64,000 nucleotides of DNA from Anticarsia gemmatalis (Eukaryota; Arthropoda; Insecta; Lepidoptera; Erebidae). Shown here in pieces: positions 51,742 to 62,898 of this stretch. The position numbers were made by a program, and so were the translations under genes. The notes below the pieces were generated by a model. That model saw nothing but the letters and a program-made list of their open reading frames with translations. It ran no database searches and was not told the DNA's origin. The stretch lies in NCBI RefSeq assembly GCF_050436995.1, contig NC_134747.1, positions 7,881,501-7,945,500 of the forward strand, in the 5' to 3' direction. Position 1 is the stretch's first letter. Each line of letters starts with the position of its first letter.

Positions 51742-52354
51742 CTAATTATTAAAAAAATCTCTTGGACCTAAAACTTTTCCTGTTTTTGGACAGAAAGCAA
51801 AACCGCTTTCGTCTCCATTGAAAATTAATTTTGGATCACTTAAAATATCTTTCTGATTCATATACTTTCCAAATATTATTCAAGTTCTCTAAACCACAAT
51901 CTGATTGATTCTTCTGTTACTAGGGCTCTAGCTTTATTAATGCCCTCCGCATTCTTAAGCGATTATTCTTTATTTTTGGCCAAAAAAAATTCAATCCACT
52001 TTGACCTGGACGGTCATCTTTGAATTTATTTTTAATCTCCCCGTCTCGAATGATTTTCTGAACAGTATCCAATAATTCCTGTTTTTTCACTGGGAATCCA
52101 CATTTGGATGTGTTGAGAAGCCATTCAACTACCTTTTTTTCACCATCTACACTTAGCGTTGGTCCCGGTTTCTTTACTCCATCTGGTCAGCGCCCACTGA
52201 TTTTATCCAATATTGTGGTCTTGGGAATTCCATAATCTTTACATACTTGACTTACAGATTTCTTTTTCTCTCGAATGTCGCTTAGAGCTTTCTTCAAATC
52301 TTCTTCTGTATAAGTTTCCTTTTCCTTTTTCTTGTTTGACTCTAAAGAACTCAT
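51742..52354 (-). pseudogene. pogo-like transposase, truncated and disrupted
   Basis: The ATG is at 52354 on the minus strand. Residues 7-45 or so form a psq-type helix-turn-helix: YTEEDLKKAL, then SVSQVCKDYGIPKTTI and ISGR. An in-frame TGA at 52197-52199 follows directly. The reading resumes as KKPGPTLS and GFPVKKQELLDTVQKII, typical of the CENP-B-like second DNA-binding region. It then shifts frame near 51980 and again near 51890. The last piece has IFNGDESGFAFCPKTGKV, the first catalytic aspartate region of the DDE_1 domain, and stops at 51742-51744. The other two acidic residues are absent, so the C-terminal half is lost. In active relatives this protein cuts and pastes DNA at TA sites. 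Family identity is by motif reading only. Confidence 0.75.
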
Positions 52355-52529
52355 CTTAAACAGAAAAAAGAATTATAGAAAACATTTAATGGACCTACTA
52401 GATTTAAAATACTGAATAAAATAAAATATTAATATTCATCCTATTATCAGTATTTTACAAAAAATAAAGCGATTATTTAGTAAAGACGGACGCGATTTGT
52501 TACAAGATTATAGCCTATAGGAATAGTGT

Positions 52530-53165
52530 GCGTCCACGTTTCGATCTATCTTTGTTACTTTTTCTACAATCGTAATAATGTGGACGCAAATTGGGTTTTA
52601 CAATTGTGTAACTTTAATGACAAAATGAACGAAAACCCAATTTGTTTTAATATTTTAATCACTTAAAAATAAACAACTAACTAAAACGTAAATGGATGAG
52701 TTCGCGTCCATCGTGGACGCAAAGTGGTAGTTTAATAAATTCAGTGTAGCACTTCGCGTCCACCCTGTTTTAACTATTTAATAGATAAAAAAAAGCAAAT
52801 TAGTAATTAATATAATTAGTTTATGTTATGATTCATGTCTCGAAACATCTATGTGTCCTCAAGTTCACATAAAACATAAAGAGACTTACCGCCAAACGCA
52901 CCGTTGCACACTATTTTTTTTACTAAAATCCCACACGTCCGCACTCCGTTGTTGAACAACCAAAATTAACTTTTTTTTTTACAGAGATTAATTAGGCACT
53001 CGGAGCTTTTGTCTATATGTGCGTGCTTCGTACAAATTGAGCTATTGACAGTTATAACATTCACGTTCTTCAGTGTGATATTACATTTATTTGCAAGTAT
53101 TTTTATAGGCAGGTTCGAAAAATGGACGCGATTTGGGTGATGGACGCGATAGGGCGAACTTACCC
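52530..53165. repeat. Right cluster of GCGTCCA/TGGACGC iterons
   Basis: Copies at 52530-52536, 52581-52587, 52704-52710, 52714-52720, 52756-52762, 53123-53129 and 53141-53147, on both strands. The pair at 52704 and 52714 faces each other as cgtccatcgtggacg. It lies upstream of the transposase start, so it could also serve as the element's promoter control. Confidence 0.6.
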
Positions 53166-56100
53166 TAGTAGAAGTTGGTTATTATGCGATTGTGGTTATC
53201 GTTTTCCGTCTTCGTGATTAGTGGTTATGTTAGACAATGTTCGTAGTCGTATCAACGTTAGAATCAATGCGCCGTTGATTAGTCCACAGAATGGGGTGCG
53301 GGGAAGAGAGCGTGAAATTGTCTGCTCACTTCTGTAAATATAATTTCGGCGACAAAAGGTCTATAAATGATATACTCAGGGTCGCAGTGCAAGTGCGTGT
53401 CGCATTTCTAGTTACACGAATTTTAAAAATTATCTCCCCTGTTTGGGGTGATCACAATTTCTCAAATACCAGCCGGTTTATAACTACGATGATTTATTTG
53501 GTGTGTTTGTCTTTAATTAGTAACAGTTGCTGTTTGTTTTTGGTTATATTAGATATTCTGGTTTGTTCTTTATACGTGATACTTAATGGAAACTTCGACA
53601 GAATTAAAATGAACTAGAATTTAATAACTAATGAATTCCTAAAAGTTATTTGTTAAAAGAAAAATGTTTCATGTCACGTAGTCGCTATATTGATGCATAC
53701 ATTTTCCCCAAAGGGCCGCAACCAGCTACATGAGAAAAATAAAATAGAAGAACTTGTAAATCGACAGATTTTAACATAGCTTTAATGATTGTATTTATTA
53801 GCACTTACAAATAAAACTTGCATACATAAGCACATAATATAAAAAATACACCACATTTTGAGTAATAAACCCTTGAGAACATCTCGGTTTGATTAATCAC
53901 ATCTCGGATTCAATCTCGCTTCAACTATGCGTATTCATTTTATGAGTAGCTTTATTGAATTAACGCATTAAGTCGTGACTAATGGAATCACAGAACAAAT
54001 AAAATTAAAATGTAAATAGTGGAACGTAGAAATGCTAATAATAAATTTCTCCATTTTAATAACTGTAACAGTACGAGAGGGGAGCTTCTGGCCTGTTAAG
54101 TCAATATAACACTTCCATTACTCCAAATTAAATTCCTTGGGGAGTGAGATGAAGTTTTTATTCAGCAGACAAAGGCCCGGAAGAACTGGCCATGCAATAA
54201 GGGATACTCGCTACTTCACACCTCGTACTGCATCCTCATATCTTTTGATGAGATCTGTTCGATTGATAACTTAGCTTTATTGTGTGGATTGTTACTTTTA
54301 TTTGTCGTTTTTCTTTAAAGGAGCTTTTTTTCGTTAAGTGGTAGACTGGTTTTGATGTTGTCGCTCAGCAATATGTTAGAATTTGATCTGTAGATAAGTA
54401 TATGAATGTATTCAATTTATAATAATATTATTTTCTCTGTTTAACTGATTAAATTAAACTACCAAGTTTATATTGATAGATATATAGCTAAAGACTATCT
54501 TTCAGTGCACTAGGCACAGTTTAGTTTACTTAGGTGTGACAGATTTGCAAAAATCCACATTATCCCTTTGTTGTAGAGACACAACGAGGCGACAAATAAC
54601 CCTAAACAAAAGCGCACTTGCGTTAAAATTTCAATAAGCCGTTTATAAAAGGTTGCAAGTGTGCAGCGCGGGTGTGATGTGTATTAATATTTCACGGAAT
54701 TAATCATTATAATCCTTCTGGCAAACAAGTCGCCCTCGGGAACGAGAACAATATAATGAAGTTGTCATTTTTTAGACTACACGGGGGAGGCTGGAGGAAA
54801 TCCAAATTGAATCATGCGGCGAGGGAATTGTGCTATTATGTTATTAAACAGGCGAGGGCAGGACCCCGCGCCTGCTATTTTTTGCGCCGAGGGCGTCGCG
54901 GAGACAGTTAACAGTTTTCACAATAGAATTATGATATAATTTGACACAACAGTGGCGTGCACTCTTCCCGGTCACTCGGTGCACTGAAGCTTGTGACGAG
55001 CGAATCACTTCACACATGTTCAATAACTCATAAGATATGTATTTAATTTATTCAATTGTGTTCCAAATATAAATCAATATATGTATGTTAACGTAAGTAC
55101 ATTATTGTATCAAATGTTTATTAAACACAATGTCAAATATATTTAGCATGTTCGAGACACAACAAAATGTCAAGGTTTATGTAATTTGTCCGTCTATAAC
55201 AATAATATGTGATTTTTATTGCAGCCAGTAACTAAATATGTATTCAGATTCAAAACAATCTCTTTTACAACAAATATACTAATACGTTCGTACGCTCATC
55301 TACTTATATCACACTCAAAAGAGCTAAGAGTGAAATGAAAGCTTTTATCCATATGTCAGAGAGAGTACTTACAGCGGCTTATTGTCACCCCCGCTAGAGA
55401 ATTTGATAAAGCGTGTGCGAATATTAACAAAAGGAATATCTTGTTAAATTGATATTGCTACTATTGCCAGATAAATTTGAACCTTATACCGTGCTATACT
55501 TCCGAGATGAGCACCACAGTCGACTGCACAAAACGTAGGAGTTACACCGTTTCGATGAAAAGGGCGTGAAATTGTCTCCGTTGGAAAATGTATAATTCAA
55601 AGGGGAAGATTAAAATATTATCCATGTTAAGTAAATATTCAAATGAATATTTTCCGTGTTAGACAACAATGGGTGCTCGAAGGGGAAGGTGGCGTAATTT
55701 GATAGATACCTATCTACAAAACGGTCTCTTCGTTAAGGGACCTCCCTGTTATTATAAATTATAAGCGCGATTTGGGAATTCTCCAGAATTAAACGGTTCT
55801 TAGAGGAATGGGCGGGGTTATTTGGCATATTATGTTGTCTCCGAATTGTACGTATCTAAGTATTTATGGATTAATTACATCATATTATTTGTTTTTTCAT
55901 AGTTTGTAGAGCAATGTAACCATTTTTTCGGTTAGAAATATTTTTATTTATTGGTTATTAAATATTATCGTTGGTGTGCAGAAATACATAAGCTGATACC
56001 TTGTCTTTTCTACGAAAACGAATGGCACAGTATGACAGTATTGAATATTTCTTTTCACTGGTTTTAACACTGACTGTACATTGTGTATAATTGTATGCGC

Positions 56101-58151
56101 CACCCGCACAATATTTATATCTTCTGCATCATTGTATGACATATTACTTTGTATTGGCGCCCACTGATGTGCATGTCATAATGATCAGACCTCTTGCATC
56201 AAACGTGTCATGATTTATACATATTGAAAGTACACAGAAATATATGTACCTAGGTGTGCCGTGCACGTTTTTAGCTTCTTGAGTAATTATTTATGTGACA
56301 CATCACATTTGATAATAAAAGTTTGCTTGGTAGTAAATGGTCACCCATCCCTTTACTTTTCTGTGGATTTGGATCTAGCCTGTAATTTACTTGAGCTGAA
56401 TTTAATATTACATTATATACTAGCTAACAAGTACAAGATATCTGATCTTAACATGAGTAAGAACTGTGTACGTCATTTTGGAACATATGATTGTATGATG
56501 TGAAGTTACCTATTTCTAATTCAGGCACAAACATTGATGTCTTCTGTGTCCCAATAATCTTTAAAAAGGGGATTCAAAATATGCAATTTATAAATGTGTA
56601 GCATAATAAATTAATCGTTGTTGCGAGATAATTGATGTAGCGAGAGAAAGTGAGTGCATTTGGCGACAATGTGTCATGTAGATTATACACTTGCGCCCTA
56701 ACTAGTGGCGGGTCCGCCGGGACTCGGGCTCCGGACCTATTGTTATAATAAAATGCCATCTCACTGTGTGACGGTACACTCACAGGCTATAGTAGATGTT
56801 GTTACCACTTACGTTACGTATCAATAGAGTTTCTTATGTCAGTTTTATGTGCAACTATGTTTAGACTAAATGTGTTTCAAATTTGTGTTGTGTGATTTAC
56901 ATAGTGTGTGTTTTATATTATTTCTATGTAATTCGAAAGATGATGATTTTCATGTCAATAAATTGTTCGAAAATGTCATTGGGAACATACATAGTCGAGT
57001 GGTTTATATTTCAGCAATTTTTCTATAAAAGTGTTATTAGATACACGATATAAGCTCGTTAAATGCCGCGCGATTGTCGCCTGTGGGTGTGCATACATCG
57101 CGAGGGTGTAACATGTTTATATGTTTATTTTAATACGCGTGTCGTGCGTATAATACGGAATTTATTACGGCCCGACCCCCGGCCGGATTAATGCGATACG
57201 GAAGATTTGAATTCAGAGCATTAACTTAGATTGGTACGTTCAGCGCGCGCCAGGGGGAGGCTGTGCCGCGCCCACCTATGTGCCGCCACCGTCGCCGCCG
57301 CCGCCACCTCGCGCTGATTAATGCCTCATAATCACCTCATGCTCTCATATTTTATTATGAATATACTATTACTACAAGCAATAAAGGTCTATCGCTAGAT
57401 TCTAAAGCACATTTGTACGCAATCGATAGTTTTGGTTTTCATCACTTCAGATCTTATTTTAAGGATTAGTCGCTACGGATGTACAATGATTTATAGCTAC
57501 TAATAACGGGAAAAACTGGCTATAATCTATTTTCATTCGTATACAAATCGGTTGAACAGAAAACCATAAAACACCCCACACAAAGAATCTTTATGTAAAC
57601 ATAACAAACATAAAAAAACGTTATATCTGTTGTTTTAACTCATTTCGAAAGTCATTCATTACGATGTATTGTATTGCTTCGCCTGTATTGTAACTATTAT
57701 AAGATTTTATTACGCATTGAATTTAGATAAACACCCTTTGCAGAGACAGGATTCTATCACTTCTCATTATGAAGCTGAAAGTAGTTTTACATGATAAACC
57801 TGTAATAGATACCTTTAATGGAGAACTATTATACCATGTACAACCATCCATATTCAAATTTAGAAAAAAAATCCATAATTAACTTATAGTTTAGTTTCAT
57901 AGGTAGCACGTAACACGGTGGCATCCCTGAGCTGAAAATATAAACACAATGTAGTGTCAATCAGTCAGTCAATCAATCATTCCGCATTATGCAATGGTGT
58001 CTCTATAATAATGAACAGATTTGTAAAGCAGTGATTTGGGAAGTCACGAGTAGGGTATAGGAAGTAGCCATATCAGTCAGTCCTGCTTCCATTTTTTAAG
58101 GGAATAGAAGCTAGAATTATTACGTCTTGGACTTAAAAGGCTACTTAGCTT
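53166..58151. other. Gene-free stretch
   Basis: No gene supported. A 108-codon frame at 53291-53617 is T-rich and hydrophobic with no motif. CpG-rich patches lie at about 54840-54900 and 57240-57330 (a CCG run). A TCAN simple repeat spans about 57956-57984. No other element recognised. Confidence 0.45.
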
Positions 58152-58368
58152 ACATAATAAATAAATTTAACCCATTAATGTCCCACTGCTGGGCAACCTG
58201 GTCTCCTCCCGTAATGAGGGAGGGGTTAGGCCTTGAGTCTACCTCGCTGGCCAAGTGCGGGTTGTGGACTTTGCATGCCCTCAATAAATGTTTTAAACAA
58301 ATTTTAGGCATGCAAGGTTTCCTCAAGATGTTTTCCTTCACCGTTGGAGCATGTGATAATTATTTCTA
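58152..58368 (-). mobile_element. Non-LTR retrotransposon 3' end (longer copy)
   Basis: On the minus strand it reads aaggaaaacatcttgaggaa, then gcatgcctaaaatttgttt, gcacttggccagcgaggtag and gcagtgggacattaatgggt, with an AT-rich tail towards 58152. This is a very common lepidopteran LINE terminus, also present at 40525-40619. It has no coding sequence. Open frames on both strands over it are artefacts. A Helitron starts at its next base. Confidence 0.7.
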
Positions 58369-58369
58369 A

Positions 58370-58616
58370 CTAGCTGACCCGCGCAACTTCGCTTGCGTCA
58401 CATAAGAGAGAATGGGTCAAGATTTTCCCTGTTTTTGTTAAATTTTTTATCGCCGTTCTGCTCCTATTGGTCGTAGCGGGATGATATACAAGCCTATAGC
58501 CTTCCTCGATAAATGGACTATCTAACACAGAAATATTTTTTCAAATCGGACCAGTAGTTCCTGAGATTAGCGCGTTCAAACAAACAAACTCTTCAGCTTT
58601 ATAATATTAGTATAGA
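58370..58616 (-). mobile_element. Non-autonomous Helitron, copy C
   Basis: On the minus strand it runs from TCTATACTAATATTATAAAG at 58616 to CTAG at 58370, with A and T at the flanks as expected for a Helitron. It is about 247 bp and close to copies A and D. It abuts the LINE tail at 58152-58368, so it was inserted at the boundary of that element or within its A/T edge. Confidence 0.8.
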
Positions 58617-60881
58617 TAAGAAACATACATAAGAAAGCTAAAATAGCTTTTTCTGCTAAAGTTTTCGCAGTTTCATTACATAAGTAACATACCTAGTGAT
58701 ATCTGTCAGAACAAAATGAGAAAACAAACAATTAAAGGGCAGTTGGCGACTTTGTTTTGAACAAACAAATTTAATTAACATTCGTTTATTTCCCCACTTG
58801 ATCCGAGAGAGACAAATAGTCTAAGTAAAATTTATGTATCGGAATCAAATTCAATTTCGTCTTTGCATTTTTTACACGATTTTTTAGGACCGTTTTACTT
58901 TGCCGTGCGAAGGATAGGACTAGAGTGGATACGTCTTCAAGTTTTGAAATTTATCTTCCCGTTTTCTTTTTGGCGTTACTTATCATTGCTCAAAAAATTT
59001 TACAGTATGTGGTGGTCTAACATTGCACATGGTTTGCAATTATTCCAACTAAGTTTACAAAAGACTAGTAAAAATGTAAAATATTTAATAGTGTCTTTAA
59101 ACAATACAATGACGTCACATCAACTCATTTTTCGGGGACAGGGCAGAAGTGTTCTGTCCAGGCCATCCACCAAGTACCACCGATAATCATGTGGAATTAA
59201 ATCTGGAATCAAAAATTATCAATGGTTATTGACCTTCAGAGGCTACTGCTGACCATCACATTGATAAGTTTGTGGAAGCTACTCAACTTAATCATTCTGA
59301 CAAGTAGAAATCATAACAATGACACAATTTAAAAAATATAAACGTTAACTTTAGTTCCACGTGTTCTTACGATCTTGTGAAATTTGTTTTCTTACAGGAT
59401 TTTTCTAATCTTCTTTAGCATCGTTTATATTGATTATGGCGCTCCTCCTGCCTAATTTATATTCAGCTAGTGTTTTTTCATCACGCCTCGTGCTTAATAT
59501 CGCAATTTGTACCGTAGTTGGCGTAAGCCGAGGGGTCCTGTCACCTTTACTCTCGGACGGGCCGTCTTTCTCTGTTCAATGCCTATTTTATTGCTCGCTT
59601 ACACATAAACAACTAAAGTTTACGATCGTTTTTACATTAAGAAATCGGTCATGGAGAGTAATAAACTAATTATTAAATGAAGATTGAGGACCGACAGTAT
59701 CCGTAAATAAGTACGATTATGAATCGGCTTTTGAGTCTGATTTATGGGCTTGGTGACGACCGATGACAAAATTATGTCTCCGTCATAAATGTCCGCCGTA
59801 TGGGATGGCATCCATGATAATGGGTAGTTTTTTCTCATTGACGTCGCCCGTCGTCTGCGCTGTGCCGCGTGCCGCGTGCTCGCTGCTGCAGTGCCGCGCT
59901 GCCACCGCGCTGCCAACGCGCTGCCGCCGCGTTCAAGGTACGCAGTTCATCACACGCGACTTATTCGTTCAGCGGCACCGCTGCTGCAGCTCCCTACAAC
60001 CTGTTGATAACGAAGACGATTTTACATACCAAAAATGTAAATATATGATTTTTGATTTGTTATTAACAATCTAGGTGCGATCAAGACTTCGTGATGACAC
60101 AATGTTTACATAAATATGTAGGTTAAATACTTTGGACATAATTAGATAGCCAAAGACAACTGTCATACAATGGATACTTATGTATATTACAGACAGACAA
60201 TACCCTCGCACATTATAGAAAGATTTAATTGCTTTATTTTTTACACTGTCATTTTATTTGAAAGATTCCTCAATCAGATTCGGGGACATCCAAAAACATG
60301 GCGCCGCAGATCAATTAGTTCCGAGTAATAAACAAAGCAAATACGTTCGTTATGAAAAGAATTCGGCTGTCGGCAAATTTCTTTTGCCCCATCAATCAAA
60401 ATCATACTGATAATGAAATCATCATTTGGGTGGCCATAGAGAAGTTAGTTCTGAGAATTTCGTCTCCGAGTCTTTAGGCAATGTCGCTTCTCTCCGATGT
60501 GACCGATGTCATTATCACATTCCTGATTTATTAATTAGTTTCTGAATGTCCAACGATAGAAGTTTTTCAATGTGGACGTTAGAGACGACTTCGTTTCAGT
60601 TAAGTATCTTTACATTAATTAATAGGCATGAGTTGATGTAAAACCCTAAAATCTAAACATTTGCGTAGAAATGACCTACAAATCACGTTTTTCATTTCTA
60701 ATAGACGTATTCTGTAAATAATAAAATGATGTTTGAAAAAATGCTAGGAAATTATTAGACTTCAGTTTAGTACATTACTTAAAAAAGCCGAGAATTGAAA
60801 CCAGCCTTAGAATTTTCAGGTTTTACATCGATGATAGAATATTAAAGGTTAGAAGTACGTATTGTTCGTATCGTACATATA
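58617..60881. other. Gene-free stretch, possible relic of a transposon gene
   Basis: A 107-codon frame at 58863-59186 (plus) and, on the opposite strand near 58860-58910, a short CKKCKDE-type stretch hint at a decayed mobile-element protein, but no intact frame or motif supports it. A CRE-like TGACGTCA lies at 59110-59117. A GC-rich piece at 59850-59935 has several gcgctgcc repeats and a GT donor-like end; its 103-codon frame is probably compositional. Confidence 0.35.
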
Positions 60882-61155
60882 TCTATACTAATATAATAAA
60901 GCTGAAGAGTTTGTTTGTTTGATTGTTTGTTTGTTTGTTTGTTTGTTTGAACACGCTAATCTCAGGAACTACTGATCCGATTTGAAAAATTATTTCAGTG
61001 TTAGATAGACCATTTATCGAGGAAGGTTATAGGCTATATATCATCACGCTACGACCAAAAGGAGCAGAGTACCAGTAAAAAATGTTACAAAAACGGGGAA
61101 AATTTTGACCCAATCTCTCTTACGTGACGCAAGCGAAGTTGCGCGGGTCAGCTAG
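60882..61155 (+). mobile_element. Non-autonomous Helitron, copy D, with expanded TTTG run
   Basis: TCTATACTAATATAATAAAG start preceded by A; CTAG end followed by T. Near the start the usual two or three TTTG units have grown to about eight (60909-60949), so a microsatellite is developing inside the element. It is the last repeat before the gene pair, about 350 bp upstream of the first gene. Confidence 0.8.
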
Positions 61156-61505
61156 TTAATAGATATAATTTCAATTAACTGTTAATCTACTCATAAAGGG
61201 GTATTTAAAAAAGTTGTGGTTTAAAATGTATTAAAATGTAGACTACTTCTTTCAACATAAGTTCCCAGCAAACTCAATGTTGTTTGTGTAACATCTAAGT
61301 ACAATTATAAGTATTGAGCAGGTAAATTAAATTGATAACATAAATAATAGGAAATGATCGACGTAATAAAACGCTGCTAATTTGAATTTAATTACATCGA
61401 ACAAATGGGTTTATAATTTTTTGTTAGGCTGCTATCACTGTAAATGCTTTTCTGAACACGATTATTCATTTTTCATTATCAAATCAATGAGTGAAACATA
61501 AAAGA
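61156..61505. other. Upstream region of the first secreted-protein gene
   Basis: AT-rich 350 bp between the Helitron and the ATG at 61506. Apart from a TATA-like box near 61412 it shows no recognisable element. Confidence 0.4.
61410..61417 (+). promoter_or_regulatory. Possible TATA box of the first gene
   Basis: tttataat lies about 94 bp before the ATG. A TCACTG initiator-like sequence follows at 61435-61440, a suitable distance of some 25 bp. This would give a 5' leader of roughly 65-70 bases. Such matches are frequent in AT-rich DNA. Confidence 0.3.
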
Positions 61506-62099
61506 ATGAAAGTACCCATCACGTTTACTTTCCTCTTTGTGCTTGTACATTCATCAAACAGTGAGCATCGTTACAAAACACTGTTATATAGTAAAATATT
61601 TGTGACAAGTATTAAAAATCTAATTATCCTTTCTCCTCTTTCAGATGACTTGGATAAAACGGACAATGAGACATCCAGAAAACATTACGGCTTGAGCTTC
61701 CACGTCAAATGCAGTGATTATGTCAAAACCTTCACTTGTATGACTGCGTGCAAAAGTATCGGTTATCAAGTGTTCAGAATGGATTTCAGGTGTAAGTGTA
61801 GCTGTCATGATTTAAAGACTACGACGATACTGCCGTTCTTTAAATGGCGAACTAATGGGACAACGAGAAAGCGGCCTGAGACGTATAGCGTGCCTTTGTA
61901 CCATATCGTGGGGACCCTGTCACCGGCCACTGAAGAAGAGGAAGAAACTACTGAGACTACAGCCGCCACCAACCAATGTAATAATTATAAACCTGATAAT
62001 GATACGGCGACTTCTGGAACTGGCGCAACGGGAGACACTACGACAGAAAACTCGACTGGGGGAGCGGCTGATCCTGCTACAACAACTGTTTCGGATTAG
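61506..62099 (+). CDS. Secreted six-cysteine protein with Thr-rich tail (169 aa)
   Basis: Two exons: 61506-61560 and 61645-62099. The intron is 61561-61644 (84 bp, GTGAGC...CTCTTTCAG, phase 1). Because 84 is a multiple of three and the intron has no stop in this frame, reading through it gives a false 202-residue frame that starts at a GTG (61491). The ATG at 61506 is chosen because a clear signal peptide follows (residues 1-17, ITFTFLFVLVHSS). The mature part has six cysteines at 41, 50, 54, 68, 70 and 72 (C-x8-C-x3-C-x13-C-x1-C-x1-C), preceded by YG at 33-34 and with GY at 58-59. After a linker come an acidic block (EEEEE, 115-119) and a Thr/Ala/Gly/Asn-rich tail suited to O-glycosylation. 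One extra Cys lies at 130. The next gene shares the module. Family not recognised; the C-x3-C and C-x-C pairs recall disulphide-stabilised small peptides, but the crowded last three cysteines do not match a standard defensin. Confidence 0.8.
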   Translation: MKVPITFTFLFVLVHSSNSEHRYKTLLYSKIFVTSIKNLIILSPLSDDLDKTDNETSRKHYGLSFHVKCSDYVKTFTCMTACKSIGYQVFRMDFRCKCSCHDLKTTTILPFFKWRTNGTTRKRPETYSVPLYHIVGTLSPATEEEEETTETTAATNQCNNYKPDNDTATSGTGATGDTTTENSTGGAADPATTTVSD

Positions 62100-62898
62100 C
62101 AGATAACTTTAATAGAGAATTCAATAATAACTTCTTTGAATTTCTTATAAAACCCTACACATAATCCTTGTGTTTCAATATTAATGTATTGAACACTCCC
62201 CGAAGCCAACAAAAATATTAAAATTAACTATAAAATAAAAATACGTACATTATACCCAACCCTATACTTTTAATTACCAAAATAAAATGGAATATTGAAA
62301 AAAAAACTGGACTTTAATGAAGATGTACCTATGTTTTCTTTGACTGCTGCTTTCTGGGATATTTTGTAATACACCTACGTACATGATATGTAATTGAAAT
62401 GATATTCAAGTTATTATTCCTATTATTCTGCAATTGACATTAGGTACTGCATCTTCTGTATTTTACGACATTTTAAACCTGTCGATCAAAAATATTGCGA
62501 GGAAGGAAAGCCGCACAGAGTTTAAAACGAATTCAAAAGGGCTGGGTCAGTACGCATTTAGCTAGTACTTTATGTAATTGTATCTCTTTTGATTTTTTTT
62601 ACCCTTTTTATACAAAGCAGGCTTGTGGCCAGCATAGGAATAGAAAGGGTTAAATATCGTTATGCGGCCAAGATTATATCATGCGACTATATTTAAGAAA
62701 CATAATAACGATACTAAATATATTTAATATGAAAATGAGTTTATTATATTTCACCTATGCTAATCGTAAAGATTTAATTTTAAGTACAGAATTAATTTCA
62801 CACATCATAACATTTTATAGTCATGTAAAACTTGTTAAGAGGAAAATACTTTTGAATATCAGCCTATTACACTTCAAGCATTTCATGACGTGGCAAGA
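62100..62898. other. Spacer between the two secreted-protein genes
   Basis: About 800 bp, AT-rich, with poly-A signals for the first gene near its start. A 76-codon frame at 62681-62911 overlaps the next gene's start in another frame and is not supported. A TATA-like ttttatag near 62813-62820 precedes the second gene's ATG by about 80 bp. Confidence 0.4.
62234..62239 (+). terminator. Polyadenylation signal AATAAA of the first gene
   Basis: AATAAA lies about 135 bases after the stop at 62097-62099. A second copy at 62281-62286 could be an alternative. Confidence 0.5.

Larger units (their letters stand above)
51395..53165 (-). mobile_element. Decayed pogo-like (Tc1/mariner superfamily) DNA transposon
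   Basis: A TA dinucleotide lies at each end (51393-51394 and 53166-53167), followed by 26-bp terminal inverted repeats (51395-51420 and 53140-53165) that match at 21 positions. They share GGGT, TTCGCC and TCGCGTCCAT. The 1771-bp element encodes, on the minus strand, a broken transposase with a psq-type helix-turn-helix and the start of a DDE domain. The motif GCGTCCA or its complement occurs at least ten times, clustered near both ends. TA target duplication plus the psq/DDE protein place it with pogo elements. It cannot move itself. Confidence 0.75.

Noticed and set aside
58863..59300. Decayed transposase gene
   Set aside because: Only scattered suggestive residues on either strand, with no continuous motif. 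Not strong enough to call.
61491..62099. Single-exon 202-residue protein starting at 61491
   Set aside because: It starts with GTG and reads through an 84-bp intron that has a good donor and acceptor. Splicing puts the signal peptide next to the mature part and matches the intron phase of the neighbouring gene.
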